NCBI GenBank assembly: GCA_016218825.1
Contig: JACRCV010000025.1
Coordinates: 1 to 64,000 of the forward strand
Direction: 5' to 3'
From: Deltaproteobacteria bacterium
Lineage (GTDB): Bacteria; Myxococcota; XYA12-FULL-58-9
Length of the DNA: 64,000 nucleotides
The notes beneath the pieces were generated by a model that searched no databases, was not told where the DNA came from, and saw only the letters and a program-made list of their open reading frames with translations. Shown in pieces: positions 51,276 to 59,978 of this stretch. The translations under genes and the position numbers were made by a program. How positions within the stretch are numbered: position 1 is the stretch's first letter; each line of letters begins with the position of its first letter.

Positions 51276-52553
51276 TCAGGCCGAGATGATGCAACACCCG
51301 GTGATACAAACGTAGGCGAAGTCGGTCGGACAGTCGGACCAGACCTGACACGGCGTCACCCCGCCCGGGCAGGTCGCGAAGCAACAGCCGTTCGTGCACT
51401 GCTCGTTCGCCGCCGCGTCGCAGTCGCTGTTCCCGTTCGGGCACGCCGTGGCGCCGCTCGGGCACGACGGCGTCACTCCGCCGCCCCCACAGACGCTCGC
51501 CGGCTGCTCGAAGCCGCCGAAGCAGGTCTCGCCGCAGCCGCAGGGGTTCTCGCAAGCGGCGCTCGGCGTGCACCCCTCGCAGGTCGAGCAGAAGCCGGCG
51601 CCGCTGTCGTCGTCGGGCACGCAGAACTGCCCCGGGTCGCACTCGCCCGGCGCCCCGCAGGGACACCCGTCGGTGCCGGCGGCGCCGCAGGGAGGCGCGA
51701 AGCTGCAGCTGCCGCCGATGATCGCGTGCTCGCCGGTGCCGTTGCCGTTCAGGTCGACCTCGCAGCAGCCGACGTTGTCGCAGCCGTTCGGGGTCACGTT
51801 CTGAGTCGGATCCGCGGGGTTGCAGCACACCCAGTCGTTGCCGACGCCGCTGTTGCCGTCGAACGGGCACTCGGTCGAGCCCTTCGAGCCCTTGTTGTCG
51901 CCGGGGATCCCGGTCGCGTAGTCGGACTCGTCGTCATCGAAGGGGCCGAAACACTTGAGGTCCAGCGCGTCGGCCAAGCCGTCGGCGTCATTGTCGCCGC
52001 CGTCGGCGCACTGACAGACGTGCGGCGTCACCCCGCCATACGCGCACATCGTGCCGTCGGGACCGACGCCGCCACCGCACGGCGGGATCACCGCGAAGCA
52101 GTCCGAATCCTGACAATCGAAGACGCCGTCCTGGTCGTTGTCCAGACCGTCGCCGCAGACCTCGCCACAACGCGGGTCGATCCCCTTGCAGACCGGATCG
52201 GCACAGTCGACGAGCGTGTCACCGTTGTCGTCGAGCCCGTTGCCGCAGTCCTCGCTGCACAGCGGGTTCACGGCACAATCGGGGTCGGCGCAGTCGGGAA
52301 GACCGTCGAGGTCATTGTCGAGACCGTCGCTGCAGTCCTCGACCACACCCTGGCAGAGGACCAGGTCCCGGCAGTCGACGTCGACGCAGTCGACGACGCC
52401 GTCACTGTCATCGTCGATGTGGTTGTCGCAGATCTCGGTCAGGCCTGCGGGAACCGACGAGGCCACCGTCGACCCACCACATGCGAACGCCACGACGATC
52501 ACGAGCACCGAGCCAAGACCCCCAGCCACACCCACCCCGAGCCGCGTCCGCAT
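51276..52553 (-). CDS. Cys-rich lipoprotein with MopE-like metal-binding repeats
   Basis: The protein has 425 residues from ATG 52553. The lipoprotein signal ends in VVAFAC. Residues about 38-145 hold four D-x-x-DNDxDGxxDCxDxDC units (for example [18 protein letters not shown]), the putative metal-binding motif of MopE-type proteins common in Myxococcota. The C-terminal half is rich in Cys pairs (CCNPAD, GCCEVD, GCCFATC) and ends GCCIISA. Multiple disulfides and Ca binding would make a rigid surface protein. Isolated gene, divergent from the ABC exporter genes. Function unknown. Confidence 0.7.
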   Translation of the reverse strand: MRTRLGVGVAGGLGSVLVIVVAFACGGSTVASSVPAGLTEICDNHIDDDSDGVVDCVDVDCRDLVLCQGVVEDCSDGLDNDLDGLPDCADPDCAVNPLCSEDCGNGLDDNGDTLVDCADPVCKGIDPRCGEVCGDGLDNDQDGVFDCQDSDCFAVIPPCGGGVGPDGTMCAYGGVTPHVCQCADGGDNDADGLADALDLKCFGPFDDDESDYATGIPGDNKGSKGSTECPFDGNSGVGNDWVCCNPADPTQNVTPNGCDNVGCCEVDLNGNGTGEHAIIGGSCSFAPPCGAAGTDGCPCGAPGECDPGQFCVPDDDSGAGFCSTCEGCTPSAACENPCGCGETCFGGFEQPASVCGGGGVTPSCPSGATACPNGNSDCDAAANEQCTNGCCFATCPGGVTPCQVWSDCPTDFAYVCITGCCIISA

Positions 52554-52635
52554 CGAAACCCTCCAGGCTCACCAAGGATACCATACCGCTGAACGGCTTT
52601 TGTGCCCCGCGGCCGCGTGATACGCACGGCGGGCG

Positions 52636-53529
52636 ATGTGGCACAGCGTCCTCCTGATCACCCGGCACGAGCTCGCGGTCGCGGTCCGCACCCGGCGCGC
52701 CCTGTTCGTCAGCGCCCTCTACCTCGGCGCCGCGATCCTGGGCGGCCTGGCGTTCGTCGTGCTGGTGCGCTTCTTCGAGCACGAGGTCGTGGCGCGCCTG
52801 AGCGCCCAAGGCATGGGCGGCCCCGCGGCCAACCTCGACGTGCTCGGCGCCGAGGCCTACCAGAAGCTGGCGGCGTTCTTCGCCGGCGTCGAGCCGGAGG
52901 CGGTCGCGGCGTCGTTCAAGAACGCCGTCGTCGTCCCGTTCTTCTTCTGGGGCTCGTTGGTCTTCCTGCCGTTCTTGATCGTGCTGTCGAGCTTCGACCA
53001 GGTCGCCGGCGACCTGCAGTCGCGCGCCATCCTCTACCCGACGCTGCGCGCCCGCCGCCTCGCGATCCTCCTCGGCAAGGTCGCGGCCCAGCTCGTGCTG
53101 CTGGTCGCGGTCAGCATCGCCGGTGCGGTGGCGCTGGTCGCGATCGCGGCCCTGATGTTGCGGGGCTTCTCGGTGGTCCAGGCGTTGCCCGCGGTGGCGC
53201 GGATGGTCGTGCTCCTCGTGCCCTTCGGGCTCAGCTACCTCGCGATCACCGCGTTCGCCTCGGTCAGCACCAAGCAACCGTTCGCGGCGCTCTTCGGCGC
53301 GTTCGCGATCATGGTGGCGCTCCGGGTCCTGGGGTTCATGAGCGTGATCCCCGAGGACCACCCGGCGGCGTGGCTGCGCCCTCTCACCTGGCTGAGCCCG
53401 TCCACCTACCAGAGCGGCCTCTGGCTCGACGACCTCTCCGGGCCGCTGTCGAGCGTCGCCGCCTACCTCGGCTTCGCCGCGGTGTTCCTCACCCTCGCGG
53501 CGCTGGTGCTCGAGAGGCGGGACCTATGA
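52636..53529 (+). CDS. ABC-2 type transporter permease
   Basis: The protein has 297 residues from ATG 52636. One N-terminal helix, a large extracytoplasmic loop (residues about 45-95), then about five further membrane segments (for example FFWGSLVFLPFLIVLSSF and LVLLVAVSIAGAVALVAIAALML). SSFDQVAGDLQSRAILYPTLRARRLAILLGK is the coupling-helix-like region of ABC-2 permeases. The ATPase gene starts inside its stop codon (ATGA). Substrate unknown; such pairs export drugs, lipids or heavy-metal complexes, or help gliding and copper systems. Confidence 0.8.
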   Translation: MWHSVLLITRHELAVAVRTRRALFVSALYLGAAILGGLAFVVLVRFFEHEVVARLSAQGMGGPAANLDVLGAEAYQKLAAFFAGVEPEAVAASFKNAVVVPFFFWGSLVFLPFLIVLSSFDQVAGDLQSRAILYPTLRARRLAILLGKVAAQLVLLVAVSIAGAVALVAIAALMLRGFSVVQALPAVARMVVLLVPFGLSYLAITAFASVSTKQPFAALFGAFAIMVALRVLGFMSVIPEDHPAAWLRPLTWLSPSTYQSGLWLDDLSGPLSSVAAYLGFAAVFLTLAALVLERRDL

Positions 53530-54446
53530 CGGCCGCGGTGGTGCAGGTTCGAGCGCTCTGCAAGACATACGGCGCCAAGGTCGCGCTCGACGCCGTCGAT
53601 CTGCAAGTCGAGCGCGGCGCAGTCTTCGGCCTGCTCGGCCCGAACGGCGCCGGCAAGAGCACGACCTTCGGCGTCCTGACGGGCTGGCTGGGCGCCGACG
53701 CCGGGGTCGCGACCGTCCTCGACGTGCCGTGCCGTCATCTCTATCGCCTCGCGGGCAAGGTGGGCGCGATGCCGCAAGACGCGGCGTTCCCGCGCATGAT
53801 GCCGGTCGAGGAGACCCTCGTCCACCTCGCGCGCCTGGGCGGTTGCAGCGCCGCCGCGAGCCGCACCGAGGCGGCGCGCGTCCTCGAGCTCGTGGGGCTC
53901 GGCGACGTCGCCCGCTCGCGGGGCTTCGAGCTGTCGCACGGCATGCTGAAGCGGGTGGCGTTGGCGCAGGCGCTGCTCGGCGCTCCGGAGCTGGTGTTCC
54001 TGGACGAGCCCACCGCCGGTCTCGATCCGGCCGCCGCCAAGCGAGTCAAGGACATCGTCCGCGCCCTCGCGCCCCGGACCACCGTGGTGATCTCGAGCCA
54101 CAACCTGGCCGAGATCCAGGAGGTCTGCACCCACGGCGCCATCCTCGACCACGGCCGCCTGGTGACCGCGGGGAGCATCGAGACCCTGACGCGGCGAGGC
54201 GCCGAGGTCCGGCTGGAAGTACGCGAGGGCCTGCCGCTGCCGACCGCGGCGCTCGAGGCGGCGGTGCCCGGCGCAAAGCTACGGGTGGAGCGCGGCGTGA
54301 TCGAGGTGAGCTTCCCGAGCACCACGGACCCGGCAGAGATCATCGCGGCGTTACTGCGGGTGCTCCTCGAGCACCGCGTCCCGATCCTCGGGGTGCAGCG
54401 CGGCAAGAGCCTGGAGAGCGCGTTTCTCGAAGCGACGAAGCGTTAG
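53526..54446 (+). CDS. ABC transporter ATP-binding protein
   Basis: The protein has 306 residues from ATG 53526. Walker A is GPNGAGKST (about 40), the Q-loop MPQD (about 81), Walker B ELVFLDEPTAGLD (about 155) and H-loop SSHN. The signature is ELSHGMLKR rather than LSGGQ-x-x-R: the Gly-Gly-Gln core is changed to His-Gly-Met. After residue 220 there is the C-terminal domain of ABC-2 exporter ATPases. It is coupled to the permease. Its end overlaps the convergent beta-barrel gene by 4 bp. Confidence 0.88.
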   Translation: MTAAVVQVRALCKTYGAKVALDAVDLQVERGAVFGLLGPNGAGKSTTFGVLTGWLGADAGVATVLDVPCRHLYRLAGKVGAMPQDAAFPRMMPVEETLVHLARLGGCSAAASRTEAARVLELVGLGDVARSRGFELSHGMLKRVALAQALLGAPELVFLDEPTAGLDPAAAKRVKDIVRALAPRTTVVISSHNLAEIQEVCTHGAILDHGRLVTAGSIETLTRRGAEVRLEVREGLPLPTAALEAAVPGAKLRVERGVIEVSFPSTTDPAEIIAALLRVLLEHRVPILGVQRGKSLESAFLEATKR

Positions 54447-55975
54447 AACGCGATGCCCGCGGTCGCCCAGCCGCCGAAGTACCGGTCCTCGAGGGTGACG
54501 TCGCTGTACTGGGTCTGCGAGGCGAGCGTCGTGCCGCCCTTGAACTTGGACGTCAGCTGCTCGAAGCGCCCGAAGACCATCACCTCGACCGGATCGATAT
54601 AGAGCCGCAGGCCGCCGTCGGCGCGGAACCCCATCTGGCTCGACACCGTGCCGAGCTCGGTGTCCTTCTTGAGCCCGGCGGCGAGGCGCTGCTCGAAGGC
54701 GCCGCCCAGGACCAAGGCGAACTGCTTGACGAACGGGATCGTGAACGCGCCGCCGGCGGTCAGGTTGCCGTAGCGCGTGGTCGGAAACGCCCCCGCCTTG
54801 AGCGGGAAGGCGAACGAGCCGTAGCCGACCTTCAAGGTGAAGTCGGGCGCGACGTCCGAGTCCCAGAACACCAGGCGAAACGCCAGGCCGCCGTTCATGC
54901 CGACGACGTCGCTCGACACCGTCTGCTTGGTGACATCGTCGACCACGGTCTCCACCCGCATGAAGTGACCCTCGGCGAATACGCCGATGCCTTCGTGCAT
55001 CCCGCCGTTGCCGCCGATCGCCAGCGGGAAGAACGACAGCTGCATGAACGCCCCCGGCAGCGGCCCCTCGTAGCCCGGGGGCTTGGCGCCCTCCGCCTTG
55101 ATCGCCGCCTTGCGCTGCAGCCCGATGCCGCCGATGCCGACGTGGAGCGCCGGACGCCAGCGCTTGCCGCGCGTCGCCGTATCGCTCACCGTGATCGCCG
55201 GTGGCTCGCCCGACATCGGCTGCGACAGCGCCGCCAGCACCGGGGCGCTCTCGGTCGCGGGGGTCTCGGCGGCGGGGGGGGGGGTGCTCGGCGCCGGCTC
55301 AGCCGGCACCTCGGTCGGCGCGGCCGCGAGCGTGGCACCTTCCGGGGGCGGCGGCGGCGCGTCCGGCGGCGGCAGCGCGCCGGCGTCGGCGACCGGCGTG
55401 CCCTCGGGTGGGGGCGGCGGTGCGACCGGCGGTTCGGGGGTAGCCTCGGCCTCCGGGGCGGGGGGCGGGGCGGCCGCCGGCTTGGTGAGCGCGCCGCCGA
55501 TCTCGGTGACCATGGTGGCGGCGACCTTGGCGTCGATCTTCTTGCCCTTGAGCTCGTAGCGCGTCTTCAGGATCTGGTCGCCGGTCGCGACGTCGACGAG
55601 GATGACGCCGGCGAAGAACGTCTGCTTGGTCTTCTTGCCGACCTTCTCCTTCTCGACCTGGCCTTCGACGAAGAGAACGTGGGTCGCCCCGGCGCCGCCG
55701 CCGACGCTGACCGCCGACGCCGGCGTCAGTGCGTCCTTCGGTTTGACCCCGGCCTTCTTGGCCGCCTTTTGATAGGCGGGGAGCGGCAGCACCTTGAACT
55801 GCTTGCCGAGCGGCTTCTCGACCAGGGTCTTGACCTGCGGCGCGAGCGCCGGCCCGCCTTTGCCCTTGGTGGCGATCACCACGACCGTCGCTTGACCGCC
55901 GGCCTCTGCGGCCCGCGACAAGGCGGGCGTGACCAACGCGGCGATAAACACCGAACGCAGTGCCAGGGATGCCAT
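54443..55975 (-). CDS. Outer-membrane beta-barrel protein with N-terminal periplasmic domain and Pro-rich linker
   Basis: The protein has 510 residues from ATG 55975. A signal peptide (MASLALRSVFIAALVTPALSRA) is followed by about 140 residues with a KGGPALAPQVKTLVEKPLG start, resembling periplasmic alpha/beta domains of unknown role. A Pro/Ala linker (about 165-260) follows. The last 245 residues alternate beta strands and end in GGWATAGIAF, with a terminal Phe as in barrel proteins recognised by BamA. The linker contains a C11 tract (55274-55284 read on the minus strand), which could slip and change frame. Confidence 0.6.
   Translation of the reverse strand: MASLALRSVFIAALVTPALSRAAEAGGQATVVVIATKGKGGPALAPQVKTLVEKPLGKQFKVLPLPAYQKAAKKAGVKPKDALTPASAVSVGGGAGATHVLFVEGQVEKEKVGKKTKQTFFAGVILVDVATGDQILKTRYELKGKKIDAKVAATMVTEIGGALTKPAAAPPPAPEAEATPEPPVAPPPPPEGTPVADAGALPPPDAPPPPPEGATLAAAPTEVPAEPAPSTPPPAAETPATESAPVLAALSQPMSGEPPAITVSDTATRGKRWRPALHVGIGGIGLQRKAAIKAEGAKPPGYEGPLPGAFMQLSFFPLAIGGNGGMHEGIGVFAEGHFMRVETVVDDVTKQTVSSDVVGMNGGLAFRLVFWDSDVAPDFTLKVGYGSFAFPLKAGAFPTTRYGNLTAGGAFTIPFVKQFALVLGGAFEQRLAAGLKKDTELGTVSSQMGFRADGGLRLYIDPVEVMVFGRFEQLTSKFKGGTTLASQTQYSDVTLEDRYFGGWATAGIAF
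55274..55284. repeat. Homopolymer G11 (C11 in the coding strand)
   Basis: Eleven G on the plus strand; in the minus-strand gene it is ACC-CCC-CCC-CCC (Thr-Pro-Pro-Pro) in the linker before the beta-barrel. A change by one base would remove the whole barrel from the protein. Confidence 0.95.
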
Positions 55976-56121
55976 GTCTTCCCTCCAGGGAGCTCAGCTC
56001 TGATGCCACTATACCGACCCGGGCGCCAGAGGTGCAAAGAACCGGCGCACTTTTCCCGAGCCGCGGTCGGACCCTTCACGGCGGTGCCGCGAGCTCCCGG
56101 CCCGGGCGGCCTCATGAAAAG

Positions 56122-56150
56122 TTGCCAACGTGTGGTCCGTGTGCTACACC
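56122..56150 (+). promoter_or_regulatory. Promoter candidate of rpsB
   Basis: TTGCCA (56122-56127) and TACACC (56145-56150) are separated by 17 bp. It would give a leader of about 160 nt before rpsB. The wider 339-bp gap (55976-56314) holds nothing else except the leader hairpin. Confidence 0.4.
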
Positions 56151-56231
56151 GCGCGATCCCGTCACCAGGTTGAGGCGGATCTTCGACCTGGCCGGGAAAT
56201 TCACACGCCCCACCGGCTCGTCTGGGCGGTG

Positions 56232-56248
56232 CCTACCATAGGGGTAGG
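56232..56248 (+). promoter_or_regulatory. Hairpin in the rpsB leader
   Basis: CCTACC (56232-56237) pairs with GGTAGG (56243-56248) around ATAGG, about 65 nt before the rpsB start. S2 autoregulates its operon through its leader in other bacteria, and this is the clearest stem in the leader. No T-run follows. Confidence 0.4.
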
Positions 56249-56314
56249 TAGACAGACGACTAGAAGGTGAGGCGGCGGGCTGTGTTCGTCAGCGAACCGC
56301 AAGGAGAGGGAGTC

Positions 56315-57169
56315 ATGAGCGAGATCACGATGCGAGAGATGCTCGAAGCCGGCGTGCACTTCGGGCACCAGACCAACCGCTGGAACCCGAAGATGAAGCC
56401 GTACATCTTCGGCGCGCGCAACGGCATCTACATCATCGACCTGCAGAAGACCGTGCCGCTGTTCAACCGCGCGTTCCATTTCCTCGTCGACGCGGTGGGG
56501 AACGGCGAGAAGATCCTCTTCGTCGGCACCAAGAAGCAGGCCGCCGAGGTCATCCAGGAGCAGGCGAGCCGCGCCAGCCAATACTTCGTCAACAACCGCT
56601 GGCTGGGCGGCACGCTGACCAACTACCGCACCATCAAGGCCTCGATCGACCGGCTGCGCACCATCGAGAAGATGGCGACCGACGGCACCTTCGAGAAGCT
56701 GCCGAAGAAGGAAGTGCTGCAGCTGACCCGCGAGAAGGCGAAGCTCGAGAAGAACCTGGGCGGCATCAAGGACATGAACAAGCTGCCCGGCGCGATCTTC
56801 GTGATCGACACCAAGAAGGAGCACATCGCGGTGGCCGAAGCCCAGAAGCTCGGCATCCCGGTGGTCGCGATCGTCGACACCAACTGTGACCCCGACGAGA
56901 TCGACTTCTTGATCCCCGGCAACGACGACGCCATCCGCTCGATCCGCATCTTCGTCACCAAGGCGGCCGACGCCTGCGCCGAGGGCAACTCCATCTGGGA
57001 GAAGAAGCTCGCCAGCCAGAAGGACGACGACAAGTCGCGGCGCGACAGCGGCCCGGCCCCCGGCACGCCGAGAGAGTCGCCGGCCGGCGGCCCCGGCCCG
57101 AAGGTCGAGATCGTGCGCGCCCCGGGCAAGGACGACGGCGACAAGTCGGCGGTCCCGGTTGCGCCGTAG
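56315..57169 (+). CDS. rpsB: 30S ribosomal protein S2
   Basis: The protein has 284 residues from ATG 56315 (RBS aaggagagggag). Hallmarks: [54 protein letters not shown], and [22 protein letters not shown]. The core ends near residue 235, and a charged Gly/Pro/Lys-rich tail of about 50 residues ([12 protein letters not shown]...) follows, longer than in E. coli (241 residues). It is followed by tsf, the usual order. Confidence 0.98.
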   Translation: MSEITMREMLEAGVHFGHQTNRWNPKMKPYIFGARNGIYIIDLQKTVPLFNRAFHFLVDAVGNGEKILFVGTKKQAAEVIQEQASRASQYFVNNRWLGGTLTNYRTIKASIDRLRTIEKMATDGTFEKLPKKEVLQLTREKAKLEKNLGGIKDMNKLPGAIFVIDTKKEHIAVAEAQKLGIPVVAIVDTNCDPDEIDFLIPGNDDAIRSIRIFVTKAADACAEGNSIWEKKLASQKDDDKSRRDSGPAPGTPRESPAGGPGPKVEIVRAPGKDDGDKSAVPVAP

Positions 57170-57190
57170 CCGCGGATCCACGTGATTGTT

Positions 57191-57218
57191 CGGCCGGCAT
57201 CGTGACGGTGCCCGGCCG
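57191..57218 (+). other. Hairpin between rpsB and tsf
   Basis: CGGCCGGCA (57191-57199) pairs with TGCCCGGCCG (57209-57218), one bulge, loop of nine bases. No T-run follows, so it may be an attenuator, mRNA processing or stability site rather than a full terminator. Confidence 0.45.
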
Positions 57219-57250
57219 CCGAATTCATTCTCAAAGTAGAGGGTAGGGTC

Positions 57251-57904
57251 ATGGAAGTGAATGCTCAGATGGTGCAGGAGCTGCGCGCCAAAACCGGCGC
57301 CGGGATCATGGACTGCAAGAAGGCGCTCGCCGAGGGCGGCGGCGACATGGACAAGGCCATCGACTGGTTGCGCAAGAAGGGCCTGTCGGCGGCGGCGAAG
57401 AAGGCCAGCCGCATCGCCAGCGAAGGCACGGTGGCGAGCTACATCCACATGGGCGGCAAGATCGGCGTCCTCCTCGAGGTCAACGCCGAGACCGACTTCG
57501 TGGCCCGCAACGACGAGTTCCAGCGCTTCGTCAAGGACGTCGCGATGCACATCGCGGCGTCGGCGCCGTCCTACGTCGGCCGCGACGAGGTGCCGAAGAG
57601 CGTGGTCGAGCACGAGATGGAGATCGGCCGCGCCCAGGCGCTGGAGCAGAAGAAGCCGGCGGCGGTGGTCGAGAAGATCGCGACCGGCAAGCTCGAGAAG
57701 TACTACAAAGAGTTCTGCCTCCTGGAGCAGCCCTTCGTCAAAGACCAGGAGAAGTCGGTGGAGCAGGTGCTGAACGAGCTCGTCGCCAAGATCGGCGAGA
57801 AGATCGTCATCCGCCGCTTCGCCCGCTACCAGCTCGGCGAAGGCCTGCAGAAGCGCAACGAAGACTTCGCCGCCGAGGTCGCCAAGACCGCGAAGAGCAA
57901 CTAG
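57251..57904 (+). CDS. tsf: Translation elongation factor Ts
   Basis: The protein has 217 residues from ATG 57251 (RBS agaggg). The N-terminal UBA-like region VQELRAKTGAGIMDCKKALAE is followed by the core: GKIGVLLEVNAETDFVARNDEF, and IAASAPSYV. The form is the short one-core class (about 200 residues; E. coli has 283), as in Thermus and many other bacteria. It exchanges nucleotide on EF-Tu. The pyrH and frr genes that often follow are absent: a minus-strand nucleotidyltransferase follows instead, with a 148-bp gap. Confidence 0.98.
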   Translation: MEVNAQMVQELRAKTGAGIMDCKKALAEGGGDMDKAIDWLRKKGLSAAAKKASRIASEGTVASYIHMGGKIGVLLEVNAETDFVARNDEFQRFVKDVAMHIAASAPSYVGRDEVPKSVVEHEMEIGRAQALEQKKPAAVVEKIATGKLEKYYKEFCLLEQPFVKDQEKSVEQVLNELVAKIGEKIVIRRFARYQLGEGLQKRNEDFAAEVAKTAKSN

Positions 57905-58052
57905 AGCCTTTTCGCCTCGATTCGACCACACGGTCGCGCCCGCCGGTGCTGCAGCGGAGGCGAAGCCGCGAGCGCGAGGAACGCAAGAAAGGGCGCGGAA
58001 CGATCGGCCCAAGGCGAAACCGGTCTAGCAGCTCGATTTGGACAGAGGCGCG

Positions 58053-59123
58053 CTACGCTCGCTCTGATGCGGGCGCCGGCGTTGCGGCCGTGAGGGTCGC
58101 CTTCTTGCCGACGATCACCCGGTCGAGCCGCTCGCCGGCCTCGACCTTGGCGCCTTCGAGCAGCACCGCGCTCGAGACCCGGGCCTCTTTGCCGATCTGC
58201 GCCCGCGCCGCGAGCACGCAGTACGGCCCGACCACCGCCCGATCTCCGACCTTGCAGTCGTCGCCCATCAGCACCGGCGCCACGATCTCCACCGCGTCGC
58301 CGAGGTGAACGTCGGTGCCCATCCGCACCACGTCCGCCACCGCCCGCTTCGGCCCGACCGCGTAGCCGGCCAAGGGATCGGCGTGCTTGAGCTTCATCTT
58401 CTGCGACAGCGCGTCGCGGTTCGCCTCCAGGTAGCGCTCCGGGGTGCCGGCGTCGTTCCAGTAGCCGTCGGCCACCACCCCGTAGATCGGCTCGCCGTTG
58501 TCTAGCGCCTTGGTGTAGCCGTAGCGCATGATGCAGGTGTTGACGTCCGGCGGCACGTACTCGAGGAGGCGCGGCTCGGCCACGTGCACCCCGGCGAACA
58601 TGTACGGCGTCAGTCGCCCGCGCGCCTCGCCGTGCCCCAAGATCCGCCGCACCCGGCCGCCGGCGTCGACCTCGATCTGGCCGAACTCCCCCTGGCGGGC
58701 GTCGGCGCGCAACACCAGGGTCGCGAGCGCCCGCCGCTTGCGGTGCGAGGCGATGACCGCCTTCAGGTCGAGGTCGATGATGGTATCGGAGTTGAGGACG
58801 ACGAAGGTCTCGCCGGCGAGCGCCGCGTCCATCTTCTTCAGGCCGCCGCCGGTGCCCAAGATCTCTTCCTCTTCACTGTAGGTGAGCGTCACCCCGAACT
58901 CGTGCCCGTCCCCGAGGCGCTCTTTGATGACCTTGCCCAGGTAGTGCAGGTTCACGATGACGTCGGTGATGCCGTGCTTCTGGCAGAGCTTCAGGGCGTA
59001 GCCGATGAGCGGCAGGTTGCCGACCGGCAGCAGGGGCTTGGGGACCGACTCGGTGATCGGTCGCAACCGCTCGCCGAACCCCGCCGCTAGGACAAAGGCT
59101 TTCACGCCGGCGATACGTAGCAC
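58053..59123 (-). CDS. Sugar-1-phosphate nucleotidyltransferase with left-handed beta-helix tail
   Basis: The protein has 356 residues from GTG 59123; GTG 59105 (KAFVLAAG) is an alternative. The N-terminal nucleotidyltransferase has VLAAGFGERLRPITESVPKPLLPVGN (the G-x-G-x-R-L-x-P-x-T ... K-P signature), YSEEEEILGTGGGLKK, and NSDTIIDLDL. The C-terminal quarter has hexapeptide-like repeats (VGPKRAVADVVRMG and APVLMGDDCKVGDRAVVGPYCVLAARAQIG). The family includes mannose-1-phosphate guanylyl- and glucose-1-phosphate thymidylyl/uridylyl transferases; the sugar cannot be told. It is convergent with tsf. Confidence 0.85.
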   Translation of the reverse strand: MLRIAGVKAFVLAAGFGERLRPITESVPKPLLPVGNLPLIGYALKLCQKHGITDVIVNLHYLGKVIKERLGDGHEFGVTLTYSEEEEILGTGGGLKKMDAALAGETFVVLNSDTIIDLDLKAVIASHRKRRALATLVLRADARQGEFGQIEVDAGGRVRRILGHGEARGRLTPYMFAGVHVAEPRLLEYVPPDVNTCIMRYGYTKALDNGEPIYGVVADGYWNDAGTPERYLEANRDALSQKMKLKHADPLAGYAVGPKRAVADVVRMGTDVHLGDAVEIVAPVLMGDDCKVGDRAVVGPYCVLAARAQIGKEARVSSAVLLEGAKVEAGERLDRVIVGKKATLTAATPAPASERA

Positions 59124-59165
59124 CAGGATCTCACGCAGGTCAAAGGGCGGCGACGCTCCCTCGGG

Positions 59166-59978
59166 CTACGGCTCACAAACCATCGCGGCCCGCGGCTCCT
59201 GGCGGCAGACGCACGGCGCCGCGGCGCCGAGACGCTCGAGACAGGCGCGATAGCCGATCGGCTCGCGCCCCGGCGGGTCCGGCGGGTACCAGGGGTCGCC
59301 GAACAGCCGCCCGAAGGGCGCCCGAAACCAGTACAGCGCGATCGAGCCCGGTCGATCCGGCCCGCCCCGACGGCGGCGCTCCGCCTCGAACGCGTCGACC
59401 CGGAGCCACACCGCCTCCGGCAGCGGCGGCACCTTCACCGCGTCCAGCCGGGCGCGGACCTGCGGGTCGTCCAAACGCCCGGAGACCAGCGCCGTGTCCA
59501 TCCCGGCCTGCAGGCAGGGTTGGCCCCAGCCGCTGAGGAAGGAGCAGCCGCCCGCGGCCTGACCGCCGTCGGAGGCGACCGCGATGCTCGTCGCCCCGAG
59601 CCGCAGCGCCAGGAGCAGCGCGTAGAACACGTTCTCGTCGGTGTGGCGGGCGTCGGGCTCCAACCAGATCCGCTCCGGCGGCACCCCCAGGGCAACGAGC
59701 CCGGCCGCCAGCGCCTCGGCCTCAAAGTAGCGGTTGTAGGTCGCGGCGCCCGAGGTGATGATCTCTTTGGCGAGACCCTCGTGAAACAGGAGCTCGGCCC
59801 ACACGATCCGCCGCCGCAGACACCCCGACAGGCTGCCGTCCGCCTCGGTGGGACAGCCCGGCACGATGATCACGTCCGCCGGCCGCGCCCGGGAACGGGC
59901 GCGCCCGAGCTCGTTCGTGGCACAGCCGACCACGGCCGGCGCCAACACCACGAGGCAGCGAAGGGCGGCGCGACTCAC
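59166..59978 (-). CDS. YdcF/DUF218-like lipoprotein
   Basis: The protein has 270 residues from GTG 59978, overlapping the stop of the upstream sensor gene (GTGA). A lipoprotein signal ends in AVVGC. The domain begins PADVIIVPGCPTEADGSLSGCLRRRI, then ITSGAATYNRYFEAEALAAGLVALGVPPERIWLEPDARHTDENV, the DUF218 core (S-G ... E-A ... G-V-P-x-x-I-x-x-E-x-x-S-x-x-T-x-E-N). In usual members the acidic and Ser residues bind SAM-like ligands; some act in cell-wall sugar transfer. It has extra cysteines (CLRRR, GGCSF, QPCLQ, CVCRQ). Confidence 0.7.
   Translation of the reverse strand: MSRAALRCLVVLAPAVVGCATNELGRARSRARPADVIIVPGCPTEADGSLSGCLRRRIVWAELLFHEGLAKEIITSGAATYNRYFEAEALAAGLVALGVPPERIWLEPDARHTDENVFYALLLALRLGATSIAVASDGGQAAGGCSFLSGWGQPCLQAGMDTALVSGRLDDPQVRARLDAVKVPPLPEAVWLRVDAFEAERRRRGGPDRPGSIALYWFRAPFGRLFGDPWYPPDPPGREPIGYRACLERLGAAAPCVCRQEPRAAMVCEP

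Noticed and set aside
57911-57964. Terminator after tsf formed by TTCGCCTC (57911-57918) and GAGGCGAA (57957-57964)
   Set aside because: The arms pair perfectly but enclose 38 bases and no T-run follows, so a terminator call is not supported.
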